Shown: positions 24,209 through 34,049, counted from the stretch's first letter. The stretch is 64,000 nt of DNA from Solibacillus silvestris_B (GCF_051967575.1 NZ_JBQCJW010000010.1:1-64000); one strand, 5' to 3'. The notes: a model not told the origin generated them from the letters alone. Numbers and translations are program-made.

Positions 24209-24982
24209 ATGTCTATTTTACAAATACAAGAAGTTACAAAAGTGTATGAGGGAAAAGTTACGAAGCGCGCGTTAAATCAGCTTAGTTTTGAAGTGGAGAA
24301 GGGAGAATTTGTTGCCATTATGGGTCCATCCGGCAGCGGAAAAACGACACTGCTGAATATGGTCTCAATGATAGATACGCCCACATCCGGCGAAATTATA
24401 TTCAACGGAATGAAACCGCAAAAGCTGAATAGCGAGGAGCTTGCATACTTTCGTCGACGCCAGCTCGGATTTGTTTTTCAGGATTTCAATCTGCTTCCGA
24501 CATTGACTGTGGAGGAAAATATTATATTGCCATTAACGCTTGATGAACAGCCAATCTCCATTATGGAAGAGCGCCTTCATGATTTAAGTGAATTACTTGA
24601 TTTAGCACCGATTTTACTGAAGCGTCCAAATGAAATATCCGGCGGACAAGCGCAGCGCACTGCAATAGCACGGGCTTTAATTCATAGACCGATGCTTGTT
24701 TTGGCGGACGAGCCAACCGGAAATTTGGATTCGAATGCATCACGGGAAGTATTGGAGCTTTTAGGGAGAATGAATAAAGAAAATGATACGACCATTTTAA
24801 TGGTGACACATGATCCGATTGCAGCTAGCTATTGTGACCGTGTTATTTTCATAAAAGACGGAGAGTTTTTCAATGAAATTTATAAAGATGATCGGCGACA
24901 AACATTTTTCCAGCGCATTTTAAATGTATTAAGCCTATTGGGGGGACATGTCGGTGACTTTTCTTCAATTCGCTTACCGTAA
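24209..24982 (+). CDS. BceA-type ABC transporter ATPase
   Basis: A 257-aa ATPase of the MacB/BceA class. Walker A is GPSGSGKTT (about 39-47), Q-loop QDFNLLPT, signature ISGGQAQRTAIARAL, Walker B LVLADEPTGNLDS, and switch His in MVTHDP. It energises removal of peptide antibiotics (bacitracin/nisin class) from the membrane together with the next gene. The ATG follows AAAGGAG. The 3' end overlaps the permease gene by 35 bp, which is long and suggests coupled translation. Confidence 0.93.
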   Translation: MSILQIQEVTKVYEGKVTKRALNQLSFEVEKGEFVAIMGPSGSGKTTLLNMVSMIDTPTSGEIIFNGMKPQKLNSEELAYFRRRQLGFVFQDFNLLPTLTVEENIILPLTLDEQPISIMEERLHDLSELLDLAPILLKRPNEISGGQAQRTAIARALIHRPMLVLADEPTGNLDSNASREVLELLGRMNKENDTTILMVTHDPIAASYCDRVIFIKDGEFFNEIYKDDRRQTFFQRILNVLSLLGGHVGDFSSIRLP

Positions 24983-26888
24983 CGTTTTCCGGAACTTCCG
25001 AAACTATGCTGCGTTTTTCATGGCCAGTTTTTTTAGCGTTTTTGTATTTTTCATCTATTCCATGCTCATGTTCCACCCTGAAATCGAAAGCGGATTTTTA
25101 GGCGAAGTATCGATTGCGGGTATGGTTATTGCTGAAATAATACTTGTATTGTTTTCCTGGTTTTTTATTTTTTACTCAATGCGCGCTTTTTTGGAGACAC
25201 GCTCCAAAGAATTTGCAATCCTGCTTCAACTTGGGATGGACCGCAACCAGCTAGGGAAATTGATCATCATTGAAACGATGACAATTGGCTTGTTTTCCTG
25301 TATTTCGGGAATTGTTTTTGGCTATGCGTTTTCAAAGTTTTTCTTTATGATCGTCCGGGAAATTTTGAACTTGACTGCATTGCCTCTCTATTTATCATGG
25401 AAGCCATTTGTGCTTACATTATTTGTTTATTTAAGCGCATTTATCGTAATTTCTACTATTAGTATGATGTTCAGTCCCGATATTAAAATCCGCACGCTGA
25501 TCCGCGGACCTAAATATGTCGATGTCGCAGATTCCTATTCGGAGCGGAGCGCTATTTTAGGCATCGTATTAATTTTATTTGGCTATAGCTTGGCACTCGT
25601 TACGACAAAATCATCCATTTTTACGTACACACTGCTCATCCCGATTTTAGTAACCTTTGGAACGTACTATTTTTTTACGGATACAACGCTTTATATTATT
25701 GACCGTTTGAAACATCGTAAATTATTTTACTGGAAACGTGCACGCATGCTGGCGATAGCAGAACAAGTGCAAATTTTGCGTGTGAATTCCCGGATGTTTT
25801 TCATCGTGACACTTGTATCGACACTCGCATTTTTGACAGTCGGCGTTTTGTCTGCAATGTCTTCCTACACATCCCAATATGACAAGCTCAATCCGATTGG
25901 CATCCTTTATAAAGGAGAAATCGATAACCCGCATGAAACCGAGCATATATTGTCGCTTATTGAAGAGCTAGAATTCAGCGGGATCAGCTACCATATGACC
26001 CGCTTTACAGTAGTGCGCCAAACATCCTCTTACACATCCAATCCAGTAGAGGTTTTTAGGGAAACGGATATTAATCACTTGCTGTTTTCCTATAAATATC
26101 CGCTCGTCAACTTAAAAAGCGGTGAGGCGATGTTCATCCCTTATTCGGAAGATTCGATTGATACATTGGAAGAAACGGTTGTCACAACAGTCCTGAAGGA
26201 AAATAATATCGACTTGACGATTAATAGCGTCTACCCGAAAATGTTTTTTCCGGCGGCAATAATAAGCAGCAATTCGATTATTATTAGCGATGAGGATTTT
26301 GAACAGTTAGTAAATGATTTTGAACAGGCACCTTATGTGGAGCCAGGCTATCACTTATTTACATTCGATATTCCAAACTGGACGGAAACGGAAAATATAG
26401 GTGTGGGGCTTCAGCAAATGGTTGCACATGATTATATTTTGAATAATGAATATACGCTGCCATTTTACTTTGAAAATGCAGGCTTAAATTATTCTTATAT
26501 ATTAGCTACGTATTCCTTGTTAACCCTAGTTGGTATATTAGTAGTAGCTGTATTTTTACTTGCATCCGGCAGTTTCGTTTATTTCAAAATTTATGCAAAC
26601 TTGGATCGGGAAAAAAAACAGTTCGACATGTTAAAGAGAATTGGTTTAAGCGACAAAGAACTAAAGCGGCTTATTACGCGGAATTTAGTTATCCAATTTT
26701 TCTTGCCATGGGGATTAGCCTTTGTACATAGCGCTTTTGCGTTCTATGTGGTACAAACGGTATTAAAGGATGTTATGAATTTATCGATCGTAAAAGAAGT
26801 TGTCTTTTCATTTACACTCTTTGCGCTCATCCAAATTGTTTACTTTTTCTTAATTCGCTGGCGCTATATTTCACATATACGCGTATGA
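24948..26888 (+). CDS. BceB-type ABC permease with large extracellular domain
   Basis: A 646-aa FtsX-like permease with about ten helices. After helix 7 (about 280-300) there is a large outside domain of about 200 residues (about 305-515), the hallmark of BceB proteins that bind the antibiotic-lipid complex. N-terminus MSVTFLQFAYRNVFRNFRNYAAFF is typical. The C-terminal FtsX part has ANLDREKKQFDMLKRIGLSDKEL. The ATG lies within the ATPase gene, after GGGGGAC. It forms the transporter and sensor unit with the upstream kinase. Which peptide is recognised cannot be read from sequence. Confidence 0.92.
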   Translation: MSVTFLQFAYRNVFRNFRNYAAFFMASFFSVFVFFIYSMLMFHPEIESGFLGEVSIAGMVIAEIILVLFSWFFIFYSMRAFLETRSKEFAILLQLGMDRNQLGKLIIIETMTIGLFSCISGIVFGYAFSKFFFMIVREILNLTALPLYLSWKPFVLTLFVYLSAFIVISTISMMFSPDIKIRTLIRGPKYVDVADSYSERSAILGIVLILFGYSLALVTTKSSIFTYTLLIPILVTFGTYYFFTDTTLYIIDRLKHRKLFYWKRARMLAIAEQVQILRVNSRMFFIVTLVSTLAFLTVGVLSAMSSYTSQYDKLNPIGILYKGEIDNPHETEHILSLIEELEFSGISYHMTRFTVVRQTSSYTSNPVEVFRETDINHLLFSYKYPLVNLKSGEAMFIPYSEDSIDTLEETVVTTVLKENNIDLTINSVYPKMFFPAAIISSNSIIISDEDFEQLVNDFEQAPYVEPGYHLFTFDIPNWTETENIGVGLQQMVAHDYILNNEYTLPFYFENAGLNYSYILATYSLLTLVGILVVAVFLLASGSFVYFKIYANLDREKKQFDMLKRIGLSDKELKRLITRNLVIQFFLPWGLAFVHSAFAFYVVQTVLKDVMNLSIVKEVVFSFTLFALIQIVYFFLIRWRYISHIRV

Positions 26889-26947
26889 AAGGGATTAGAG
26901 AAAAAATGATTTTAATACAATATTTAAGGATAAACGAGAGATTTATA

Positions 26948-26976
26948 TTGTTTTATTAATATACTTATTTTATAAT
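26948..26976 (+). promoter_or_regulatory. sigma-A promoter of lcfB
   Basis: TTGTTT (26948-26953), 17 bp, TATAAT (26971-26976). Just downstream, around 26987-27000, TGAA..TTCA forms a loose inverted repeat at the expected start of transcription. A fatty-acid regulator site (FadR-like) is conceivable but unproven. Confidence 0.55.
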
Positions 26977-27026
26977 GTTAATAAAGTGAATATTTTTTCA
27001 TTTTACGCATAAAGGGGATGGGTGTA

Positions 27027-28577
27027 TTGAATTTAGTTGAAAAGGTAAGACAACAAGCTTTCGAACAACCAGAAAAAACAGCGTACTACTTTTTAGGGAA
27101 AGGCACATCATATGGCGAATTGGAGCAATCGATTGCACGTTTCGCCGCTGCCTTGGAAGATTTGGGTGTACAAAAAGGCGATCATATCGCTTTTTTGCTT
27201 GGAAATACACCACATTTCATCATTAGTCTATATGCGTCTATGCGTATTGGCGCTGTCGCGATTCCGGTCAATCCGATTTATACAGCAGATGAAATTTCGT
27301 ACATCATTAAAAATGGTGATGTAAAGGTTGTTATCGCACTTGATTTATTATTACCGCTTGTGGAAGCAGGGGTGCATAGATTCCCGCAAGTCGAACATTA
27401 TATCATTTGCGAAACTGCACAGGATGTCGGCGAAAAGTATGCTGCACTTTCGGATGCGGCAAAAGAAAAATCAAAGCTGTTTTCACAAGTGCTTGCTACA
27501 GCGACACGCATGATTGATCCTGTAGAAGTCGCACCGGATGATACAGCTATAATTTTGTACACATCGGGTACGACAGGTCATCCAAAAGGCGCAATGCTGA
27601 CACATAATAATTTATATTCCAATGCACGAGATATTGGCGACTATTTAAAAATGACGACAGAGGACCGCATTATTGCAACATTGCCTGTATTCCACGTATT
27701 TGCATTGACTGTAGTCGTAAATTCACCATTAACTCGCGGTGCGACAATTTTATTGGCGCCACGCTTTAGCCCAGGGGAAATTTTTGAGCTTGCCTCCACA
27801 TATAAGGCCACTGTATTCGCTGGTGTGCCGACGATGTTTAATTTCCTGTATCAATATGGGGAAGGCGATGTTTCTGCATTCTCGACTATCCGTCTAGCCA
27901 TTTCAGGCGGTGCTTCATTACCTGTATCATTACTACATAACTTTGAGCAAAAGTTCAATGTGCGGATTTCCGAGGGGTACGGTTTATCGGAAGCTTCACC
28001 TGTAACATGCTTCAACCCGATTGACCGCGAACGTAAACCAGGTTCGATTGGACAATCCATCGTCAATGTAGAAAATAAAATTGTCGATGAAAATGGTGAA
28101 GAAGTAGCTGCCGGGGAAGTGGGGGAATTGATCGTACGTGGACCGAACGTAATGAAGGGCTATTACAAAATGCCGGAAGAAACAGCTGTTGCCATTCGTG
28201 ATGGCTGGTTATATACTGGCGATTTGGCGAGAAAAGATGAGGAAGAGTATTTTTACATCGTGGACCGCAAAAAAGATTTGATCATCGTTGGAGGATACAA
28301 TGTATATCCTCGTGAGGTGGAGGAAGTATTGTTCTCGCATGAAGGTATTGTAGAAGCGGCGGTTGTTGGCTTCCCAGACCCTGATTTCGGGGAGGCAGTA
28401 CATGCGTATGTAGTATTAAAAGATCCGTCTGTAACAGTGGCGGATATTCAGGCATACTGTGCTGAGCATATTGTGAAATACAAAGTGCCGTCCATCATCG
28501 AAATTTTAGATGAACTTCCGAAAAACACAACAGGCAAAATACTGCGCCGCTCATTAAAAGAAATCGCCAAAGCATAA
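27027..28577 (+). CDS. lcfB: long-chain acyl-CoA synthetase LcfB
   Basis: A 516-aa AMP-forming ligase that activates fatty acids to acyl-CoA for beta-oxidation. The AMP-binding P-loop YTSGTTGHPKGAMLTHNNL lies near residue 180. EGYGLSEASPVTCFNP, the hinge YTGDLARKDEEEYFYIVDRKKD and the C-terminal catalytic Lys in PKNTTGKILRR are all present. The frame opens at ATG 27018, but that codon touches the SD (AAGGGG). TTG at 27027 gives the family N-terminus MNLV and proper spacing. It occupies the same neighbourhood as yhfL of B. subtilis. Confidence 0.94.
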   Translation: MNLVEKVRQQAFEQPEKTAYYFLGKGTSYGELEQSIARFAAALEDLGVQKGDHIAFLLGNTPHFIISLYASMRIGAVAIPVNPIYTADEISYIIKNGDVKVVIALDLLLPLVEAGVHRFPQVEHYIICETAQDVGEKYAALSDAAKEKSKLFSQVLATATRMIDPVEVAPDDTAIILYTSGTTGHPKGAMLTHNNLYSNARDIGDYLKMTTEDRIIATLPVFHVFALTVVVNSPLTRGATILLAPRFSPGEIFELASTYKATVFAGVPTMFNFLYQYGEGDVSAFSTIRLAISGGASLPVSLLHNFEQKFNVRISEGYGLSEASPVTCFNPIDRERKPGSIGQSIVNVENKIVDENGEEVAAGEVGELIVRGPNVMKGYYKMPEETAVAIRDGWLYTGDLARKDEEEYFYIVDRKKDLIIVGGYNVYPREVEEVLFSHEGIVEAAVVGFPDPDFGEAVHAYVVLKDPSVTVADIQAYCAEHIVKYKVPSIIEILDELPKNTTGKILRRSLKEIAKA

Positions 28578-28584
28578 ACTTTCA

Positions 28585-28618
28585 AACACCTATTGCATTT
28601 GTAGTAGGTGTTTTTCTT
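28585..28618 (+). terminator. terminator of lcfB
   Basis: ACACCTA pairs with TAGGTGT, followed by TTTTCTTTT, just past the stop. Confidence 0.8.
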
Positions 28619-28624
28619 TTGATT

Positions 28625-28642
28625 TTTACATGTACATGTAAA
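28625..28642. promoter_or_regulatory. 18-bp perfect palindrome upstream of the S9 peptidase
   Basis: TTTACATGTACATGTAAA is fully self-complementary. It lies 46 bp upstream of a second palindrome that overlaps the -35 of the same promoter. Size and form suit a dimeric regulator operator. Confidence 0.5.
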
Positions 28643-28687
28643 TACTGCATTCAGGGAGGAGAATTTCCTTCAAATCATTAATTATAT

Positions 28688-28717
28688 TTTGAAATTTCAA
28701 ATAAAAAATGATAAAGT
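28688..28717 (+). promoter_or_regulatory. promoter of the S9 peptidase with a palindrome over -35
   Basis: TTGAAA (28689-28694), 17 bp, TAAAGT (28712-28717). The -35 lies inside the perfect 14-bp palindrome TTTGAAATTTCAAA (28688-28701), so a bound dimer would block RNA polymerase. Confidence 0.55.
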
Positions 28718-28754
28718 ATTATTACGAAAATCGAAATAAATAAGAGGTGCTAAT

Positions 28755-30728
28755 ATGACAAACTATGTAACGAAAGAAAGCTTATTTAATATTCAATCAA
28801 TCACAAACCCTGTGCTTGCGCCAAACGAGCAAGAAGCGGTATTTATCCGCACGCAAATTAATAAAAAGGAAAATAATTACAATGCGCATCTATTCCATAT
28901 CGACCTTCCAACAGGCGAGCTGACGCAATGGACATTCGGCAATGAACGTGTTTCGAATCCAAAGTGGTCACCTAATGGAAAGCAAGTTGCATTTTTAGTG
29001 AAGCGCAATGAAAAACAGCAGCTATACATTTTGAATAGCCGCGGTGGGGAAGCTCAGGAACTGACGACACTTCCGAATGGCGTCAATTCTTTCTTATGGA
29101 GCCCTTGCGGCGGGAAAGTTTGGATTACGAGTACAGTGAAAAAGGGGTTAGACATTACTGAAGAAGAGGAAAAAGAAGACACAAAGTTTCCGAAAGCCTA
29201 TGTAGTCGACAAAATGAAATATAAAGCAGACGGTGTTGGGCTATTGCCTCAGAACCGCTATTCCCAAATTGCTGAAGTCGATTTGGCGTCAAAAGAAGTG
29301 AAAGTCTTTACGGAAGGTGATTATTCTCACAGCCTGCAAGGGATTTCCCATGATGGAAAAACATTGGTTGTCGCTGTCAATCGTGCCGAAAATACGGATG
29401 ATGTATTCCGCACACCACTTTATTTAGTAAATACTGAGACGAAGGAAGAAACGGTGCTAATCGATACAGACGGCCACTACGGTGATGCGGCATTTTCATT
29501 TGATGATCGTTATATCGCATTTGGCGGGTCGGACCATACATATAAAAACGCAACGCATGGCCATGTTTATATTTATGATGCAAACACAAAAACAACGCAA
29601 AAATTAACGGAGATGCTGGACGTACCTGTAGGGGATTATGCGGTTGCGGATATTCAGCAAGGCGTCTCGGCACCAGCGGTAATGTGGACGGAAAACAATG
29701 ATTTGTATTTCCAAGTGTCTACTGAAGGTGATATTCGATTATATTATGCAACATTGGAAGGGGCGCTTTACCCGGCTTCACCTGAAAATGAGCATGTATA
29801 TGGCTATGCGATTTTCAAAAATGGCAATCGTGCATTAATGACCGTATCGAATGCAACATTCCCCGGGGAGCTATTCGATTTTGATATTACGTCAGGCGAG
29901 CGCAAGCAATTAACAACATTCAACGAGAAGTTTTTAAAGGAAACGACACTGTCAGCACCTGAAGCGATCTCATATACAGCAAAGGATGGTATTACTGTGC
30001 ATGGGTGGATTATGAAGCCTGCTCACTATGTGGAAGGCGAAAAATATCCATTTATTGTTGAAGTGCATGGCGGACCGCATACTTTATATGCGAATACATT
30101 TTTCCATGAGATGCAATTACTTGCGGCGAAAGGCTATGGCGTACTCTATGTGAATCCGCGGGGCAGTCATGGCTACAGCCAGGAATTCGTCGATGGGGTG
30201 CGCGGCAATTATGGTGACGGAGACTACGAGGATATTATGGCTGGTGTTGACTACGTATTGCAAAACTATAAATGGATTGATGAAACGCGACTAGGTATTA
30301 CGGGAGGAAGCTACGGCGGGTTTATGACGAACTGGGTTGTCGGCCATACGAATCGTTTTAAAGCAGCAGTGACACAACGCTCGATCTCCAACTGGATCAG
30401 CTTTTACGGTGTATCGGATATCGGCTATTATTTCTCGGAATGGCAAATGCTTGCGGATATGAAGGACGTGGAAAAACTGTGGCATCATTCGCCGCTGAAA
30501 TATGCGGAAAATGTGGAAACACCGCTCCTTATTTTGCACAGTGAACGCGATTTCCGTTGCCCGATTGAGCAGGCGGAGCAACTTTATATTACATTAAAAC
30601 GAATGGGGAAAGAGGTTGATTTCGTACGCTTCCCGGAGTGTGACCATAATTTATCGCGTACAGGTATTCCAAGCCTAAGATTGGAACGACTTGAGCAGAT
30701 TACCGGCTGGTTTGAAAAATATTTATAA
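28755..30728 (+). CDS. S9-family serine peptidase (acylaminoacyl-peptidase/POP type, YuxL-like)
   Basis: A 657-aa cytosolic peptidase. The N-terminal part (about 1-380) is a WD40-like beta-propeller (SNPKWSPNGKQVAFLVKR, NSFLWSPCGGKVW, DAAFSFDDRYIAFGG) that restricts access to short peptides. The C-terminal alpha/beta-hydrolase has the nucleophile GGSYGGF with Ser519, an acid in HSERDFRCP, and a His in PECDHNLSRTG. HGGPHTLYAN forms the oxyanion-hole region. ATG start after AAGAGGTG. It is monocistronic between its own promoter and a strong terminator. Acylaminoacyl-peptidase or dipeptidyl-peptidase activity is likely; the exact specificity is open. Confidence 0.92.
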   Translation: MTNYVTKESLFNIQSITNPVLAPNEQEAVFIRTQINKKENNYNAHLFHIDLPTGELTQWTFGNERVSNPKWSPNGKQVAFLVKRNEKQQLYILNSRGGEAQELTTLPNGVNSFLWSPCGGKVWITSTVKKGLDITEEEEKEDTKFPKAYVVDKMKYKADGVGLLPQNRYSQIAEVDLASKEVKVFTEGDYSHSLQGISHDGKTLVVAVNRAENTDDVFRTPLYLVNTETKEETVLIDTDGHYGDAAFSFDDRYIAFGGSDHTYKNATHGHVYIYDANTKTTQKLTEMLDVPVGDYAVADIQQGVSAPAVMWTENNDLYFQVSTEGDIRLYYATLEGALYPASPENEHVYGYAIFKNGNRALMTVSNATFPGELFDFDITSGERKQLTTFNEKFLKETTLSAPEAISYTAKDGITVHGWIMKPAHYVEGEKYPFIVEVHGGPHTLYANTFFHEMQLLAAKGYGVLYVNPRGSHGYSQEFVDGVRGNYGDGDYEDIMAGVDYVLQNYKWIDETRLGITGGSYGGFMTNWVVGHTNRFKAAVTQRSISNWISFYGVSDIGYYFSEWQMLADMKDVEKLWHHSPLKYAENVETPLLILHSERDFRCPIEQAEQLYITLKRMGKEVDFVRFPECDHNLSRTGIPSLRLERLEQITGWFEKYL

Positions 30729-30785
30729 GTTTAATATGACAATAGTAGAAATATGCTTAATTGGCGTATTCCTATTATTAAAGAG

Positions 30786-30826
30786 GGCTGTGCAAAAAGA
30801 TTTCGCTTTTTGCGCAGCCTTTTTTT
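30786..30826 (+). terminator. terminator of the S9 peptidase gene
   Basis: GGCTGTGCAAAAAG pairs with CTTTTTGCGCAGCC (one G-T pair), followed by TTTTTTT. Confidence 0.92.
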
Positions 30827-30870
30827 ATCTTATGGCCGATTATTAAAAGAGTCGTTACACTTCCATCAAT

Positions 30871-31647
30871 TTACTTCCCTTTAAACTGCGGGGGTCTCTT
30901 TTCTGCAAAGGCATTGAGCGCTTCTACGCGATCTTCTGTAGGTATCGTAAGTTCATATGCTTTTCGTTCGATTTGGAGGCCTGTTTGAATGTCTGTTTTC
31001 ATCCCTTGCTTCACAGCGAATTTCGCTTGCTGGATGGCAATCGGCGCATTTTTTAAAATTAATGCCGCAAAGTCTGCTGTCACTTCATGCAAATTTTCAA
31101 CAGGCGCTATTTTTGTGACAACGCCGTATTGAAGCGCTTCTGCGGCAGTCATTCGCTTCGCCGTCAAAATGAGCTCCAATGCTTTTGCTTCGCCGATTAA
31201 ACGGGGCAATCGCTGTGTCCCTCCTGCGCCCGGAATGATGCCTAGACTTGTTTCGGTTAACCCGACAGTAATATTGTCGGCGGCAATGCGGAAGTCGCAA
31301 GCAAGCGCAAGCTCAAGTCCCCCGCCAAAAGCATAGCCGTTCAATACACAAATTGTCGGTTGCGGCAATTGCTCAATGAGTGTAAACACTTCGCCAAAAC
31401 GATTTAAATTCCGCTTTACAAGTGTGTCAGGCAATGTTTTGCGTTCTTTCAAGTCGGCGCCAACAGAAAAAGCTTTTTCGCCAGCCCCTGTAATGACGAC
31501 AAGACGAATGTCAGGATGGATTTGAATTGATTCCATTACATTGCGCAATTGCTCAAGCATTTCAAAATTAAAGGCATTTAGCATATCGGGACGGTTTAGT
31601 GTAACGTATGCAATAAAATCTTTTTGCTCATATTTTACAGTATTCAC
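30871..31647 (-). CDS. enoyl-CoA hydratase/isomerase family protein
   Basis: A 258-aa crotonase-fold enzyme. The oxyanion-hole segments are AFSVGADLKERK (about 61-72) and CVLNGYAFGGGLELALACD (about 97-115). TETSLGIIPGAGGTQRLPRLIG (about 128-149) carries the general-acid/base region typical of true hydratases. The frame is open far upstream (to 31965), but the GTG at 31647 has a perfect GAGGAGG SD at 8 nt and gives the usual length. It probably hydrates short or medium enoyl-CoA in fatty or amino acid degradation. It is divergent from the EAL-HDOD gene. A specific substrate cannot be given. Confidence 0.9.
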   Translation of the reverse strand: MNTVKYEQKDFIAYVTLNRPDMLNAFNFEMLEQLRNVMESIQIHPDIRLVVITGAGEKAFSVGADLKERKTLPDTLVKRNLNRFGEVFTLIEQLPQPTICVLNGYAFGGGLELALACDFRIAADNITVGLTETSLGIIPGAGGTQRLPRLIGEAKALELILTAKRMTAAEALQYGVVTKIAPVENLHEVTADFAALILKNAPIAIQQAKFAVKQGMKTDIQTGLQIERKAYELTIPTEDRVEALNAFAEKRPPQFKGK

Positions 31648-31683
31648 ATTTACTGCCTCCTCAAATTTTGTTAATCTAGTTTC

Positions 31684-31713
31684 ATAGTACAATGTAAGGA
31701 AATATAATGACAA
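31684..31713 (-). promoter_or_regulatory. promoter of the enoyl-CoA hydratase gene
   Basis: On the minus strand TTGTCA, 18 bp, TACTAT, 37 bp upstream of the GTG start. It agrees with the shorter start chosen for the gene. Confidence 0.55.
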
Positions 31714-31804
31714 CTTTTTACACATATAGATCATTGCTAATTTAATAGAGAAATCTAGTCGCGTATTTAAAAGTGAAAATATACTAGTATTGGGGAAATT
31801 CAAT

Positions 31805-33043
31805 GTGGAAGTATTTATTGGCAGACAACCTATATTTAATATCCAGGAAGAAATTGTTGCATACGAGTTGCTGTACCGAAATAATAACGTAAATAACTTT
31901 CCACAAGTTGATTCGGATACAGCTACGATTGATTTATTAATAAATTCCTTTCTTTCCATCGGCATTCAGGAAGTGACATACGGAAAGCCTTCATTTATTA
32001 ATTTCACGGAAAATTTAATTATGCAAGGGGCGTTGGATTTTCTGGATCCCGGGCAAGTCGTCATTGAATTGCTGGAAAATATACCGATTACACAAGGGCT
32101 GATTGAACAGCTGAAAATATTGAAAAACAAAGGCTTCAAACTTGCACTCGATGATTTTGTCATGGATGAAAAAGTGCTGATTTATGATGAGCTTTTCTCT
32201 CAAATTGATTATATAAAAATTGATTTTTTGCTTACGACTGCAGCAGATCGGCTGGAAATCGAAAATAAAATTAAAGCCAGATTCCCTCATATAAAGCTTT
32301 TGGCCGAGAAAGTGGAGTCGCGCGAACAATATGAAATCGCAAAGCAGGCTGGTTATTCTTTATTTCAAGGATATTTTTTTGAAGAACCGCAAATATTAAC
32401 AGCAACCGATATTCCGGCAAATTTGTTTCAATATTTCCAGATCATTTCGCTGCTGCAGGATGATGAGACGAATATTGATTTACTGGCAGAAAATATTGAA
32501 CGGGAGATATCTTTATCCTATCGTCTTTTAAAATTGATCAATGATTCGACAAAGCGTACAAATACGAAAGTCCGCTCCATTAAACAAGCGATATTATTGA
32601 TAGGGTTAATGGAGCTGCGGAAATGGGTTTACTTGCTGGCGATGCGTGAATCGGACGGGAGAAAAAACGACGATATTTTTAAAGAGTTGATGTATGCTTC
32701 CTTATTTAGGGCGAAAGTATGCGAAAAATGCGCGCGCCGCAATTATAAAGGCAATTTTTCGGAGTATTTTTTAGTCGGGCTGTTTTCATTGATCGATTCA
32801 CTATTGAAGCGGCCGATGAACACAATCGTGTCACAATTGCCGTTATCGGAAAATATTTTGGAAACAATTACAGGGGAAAATACAGAGCTGACACCTTATT
32901 TGCAATTCAGCATCGCTTTAAACAAACTCGACTGGGGCAATATCACGCCACTAGCCGCCGAATTAAACATTCCGAATGACGAAATTTTGCTGATGTATAA
33001 GGAAGTGAGAATTTGGGTCGAAGAAGCGTTTATTATGAAATGA
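31805..33043 (+). CDS. EAL-HDOD signalling protein (YuxH-like)
   Basis: A 412-aa protein. The N-terminal half (about 1-200) is an EAL-like domain (VEVFIGRQPIFNIQEEIVAYELLYR, KLALDDFVMDE, IDYIKIDF, AEKVES). The C-terminal half is an HDOD domain (about 205-400; ISLSYRLLKLINDS, SIKQAILLIGLMELRKWVYLL). YuxH-type EAL domains usually lack the full set of metal-binding residues for c-di-GMP hydrolysis. Here the signature reads VIELLEN, and activity is doubtful. The GTG at 31805 has a GGGG SD and the family N-terminus. It is divergent from the hydratase gene. The role is probably regulatory protein interaction. Confidence 0.88.
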   Translation: MEVFIGRQPIFNIQEEIVAYELLYRNNNVNNFPQVDSDTATIDLLINSFLSIGIQEVTYGKPSFINFTENLIMQGALDFLDPGQVVIELLENIPITQGLIEQLKILKNKGFKLALDDFVMDEKVLIYDELFSQIDYIKIDFLLTTAADRLEIENKIKARFPHIKLLAEKVESREQYEIAKQAGYSLFQGYFFEEPQILTATDIPANLFQYFQIISLLQDDETNIDLLAENIEREISLSYRLLKLINDSTKRTNTKVRSIKQAILLIGLMELRKWVYLLAMRESDGRKNDDIFKELMYASLFRAKVCEKCARRNYKGNFSEYFLVGLFSLIDSLLKRPMNTIVSQLPLSENILETITGENTELTPYLQFSIALNKLDWGNITPLAAELNIPNDEILLMYKEVRIWVEEAFIMK

Positions 33044-33144
33044 ATGGTGGGATGAACGTATTTCTCCTTTAGTTTAATGAAGTTCTCATTTCGAAGAGGA
33101 TTTGCTATAATTCAATGGAATTTGTAAAAGAAGCGAGGATTTAT

Positions 33145-33999
33145 ATGACGTATAGTACGCAAAATTCAGTGAAAAATAGCATTAAAGAATATGTATTTGT
33201 CATTATCGGCGCGGCAGTTATCGCGTTTGGCTTCAATGTGTTTTTATTTCCGAATCAGGTAGCATCCGGCGGTGTAAGCGGAATTAGTACAATTTTGCAC
33301 GGCATGTTCGGATGGAATGCAGGGATTGTGCAGTATGCATTCAATATTCCGCTATTTATTGCAGGTGTCCTCGTATTAGGAAAGAAATTCGGCATTAAAT
33401 CATTCGTCGGGACTGTAGCTTTACCATTTTTCGTAATTATAACGGAGCGCTGGGACCCGTGGACTTTGAATCCATTACTAGGAGCAATTTTTGGGGGCAT
33501 CGTTGTCGGCTTAGGAATCGGGCTCGTATTTAAAGGCAATGCTTCCACGGGCGGCACGGACTTGCTTGCCCAAATCATTACGAAATTTACAGGTTTAACT
33601 TTAGGGACAAGCGTGCTGTTGATTGATGGGGTAATCGCGGTAAGTGCAGCACTTGTTTTCGATTTGGAAAAAGGTCTCTACGCGTTAATAGGTCTTTATG
33701 TTACGACAAAGACGATCGATATTGTGCAGCTTGGTTTTAGTCAATCGAAAATGGTCTACATTATCACGAAAAAGGAAATGGAAGTGCGCGATGCCATTTA
33801 TAAAGAGATTAATCGCGGTGTTACGAAGCTTTCCGCATTTGGCGGCTATACGGGCGAGGAACGCCCTGTATTAATGGTTGTCGTCTATCAAACAGAGTTC
33901 ACAAAGCTGAAACAAGTGCTTAAAACAGTGGACCCTCAAGCATTTGTCATTGTTTCGGATGCATATGAGGTGCTTGGCGAAGGTTTCAAAAAGGTATAA
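33145..33999 (+). CDS. YitT-family membrane protein
   Basis: A 284-aa protein with five N-terminal helices (about 12-190; VIIGAAVIAFGFNVFLFPNQVASGGVSGIS is the YitT signature, and FKGNASTGGTDLLAQII follows). The soluble C-terminal DUF2179 domain (about 200-280) has RDAIYKEINRGVTKLSAFGGYTGEERPVLMVVV. The frame extends to 33115, but the ATG at 33145 follows AGGAT and fits the family start. Members are abundant in Bacillales and have no settled function. No operon partner is seen. Confidence 0.88.
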   Translation: MTYSTQNSVKNSIKEYVFVIIGAAVIAFGFNVFLFPNQVASGGVSGISTILHGMFGWNAGIVQYAFNIPLFIAGVLVLGKKFGIKSFVGTVALPFFVIITERWDPWTLNPLLGAIFGGIVVGLGIGLVFKGNASTGGTDLLAQIITKFTGLTLGTSVLLIDGVIAVSAALVFDLEKGLYALIGLYVTTKTIDIVQLGFSQSKMVYIITKKEMEVRDAIYKEINRGVTKLSAFGGYTGEERPVLMVVVYQTEFTKLKQVLKTVDPQAFVIVSDAYEVLGEGFKKV

Positions 34000-34049
34000 G
34001 TTTGTTATAATCGATAGTGCAATATAAGTTCATTTTTGGAGGGTTCAGA

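Noticed and set aside
31647..31965. N-terminal extension of the enoyl-CoA hydratase to 364 aa
   Set aside because: The extension shows no family similarity, contains the promoter of the gene, and a perfect SD supports GTG 31647.
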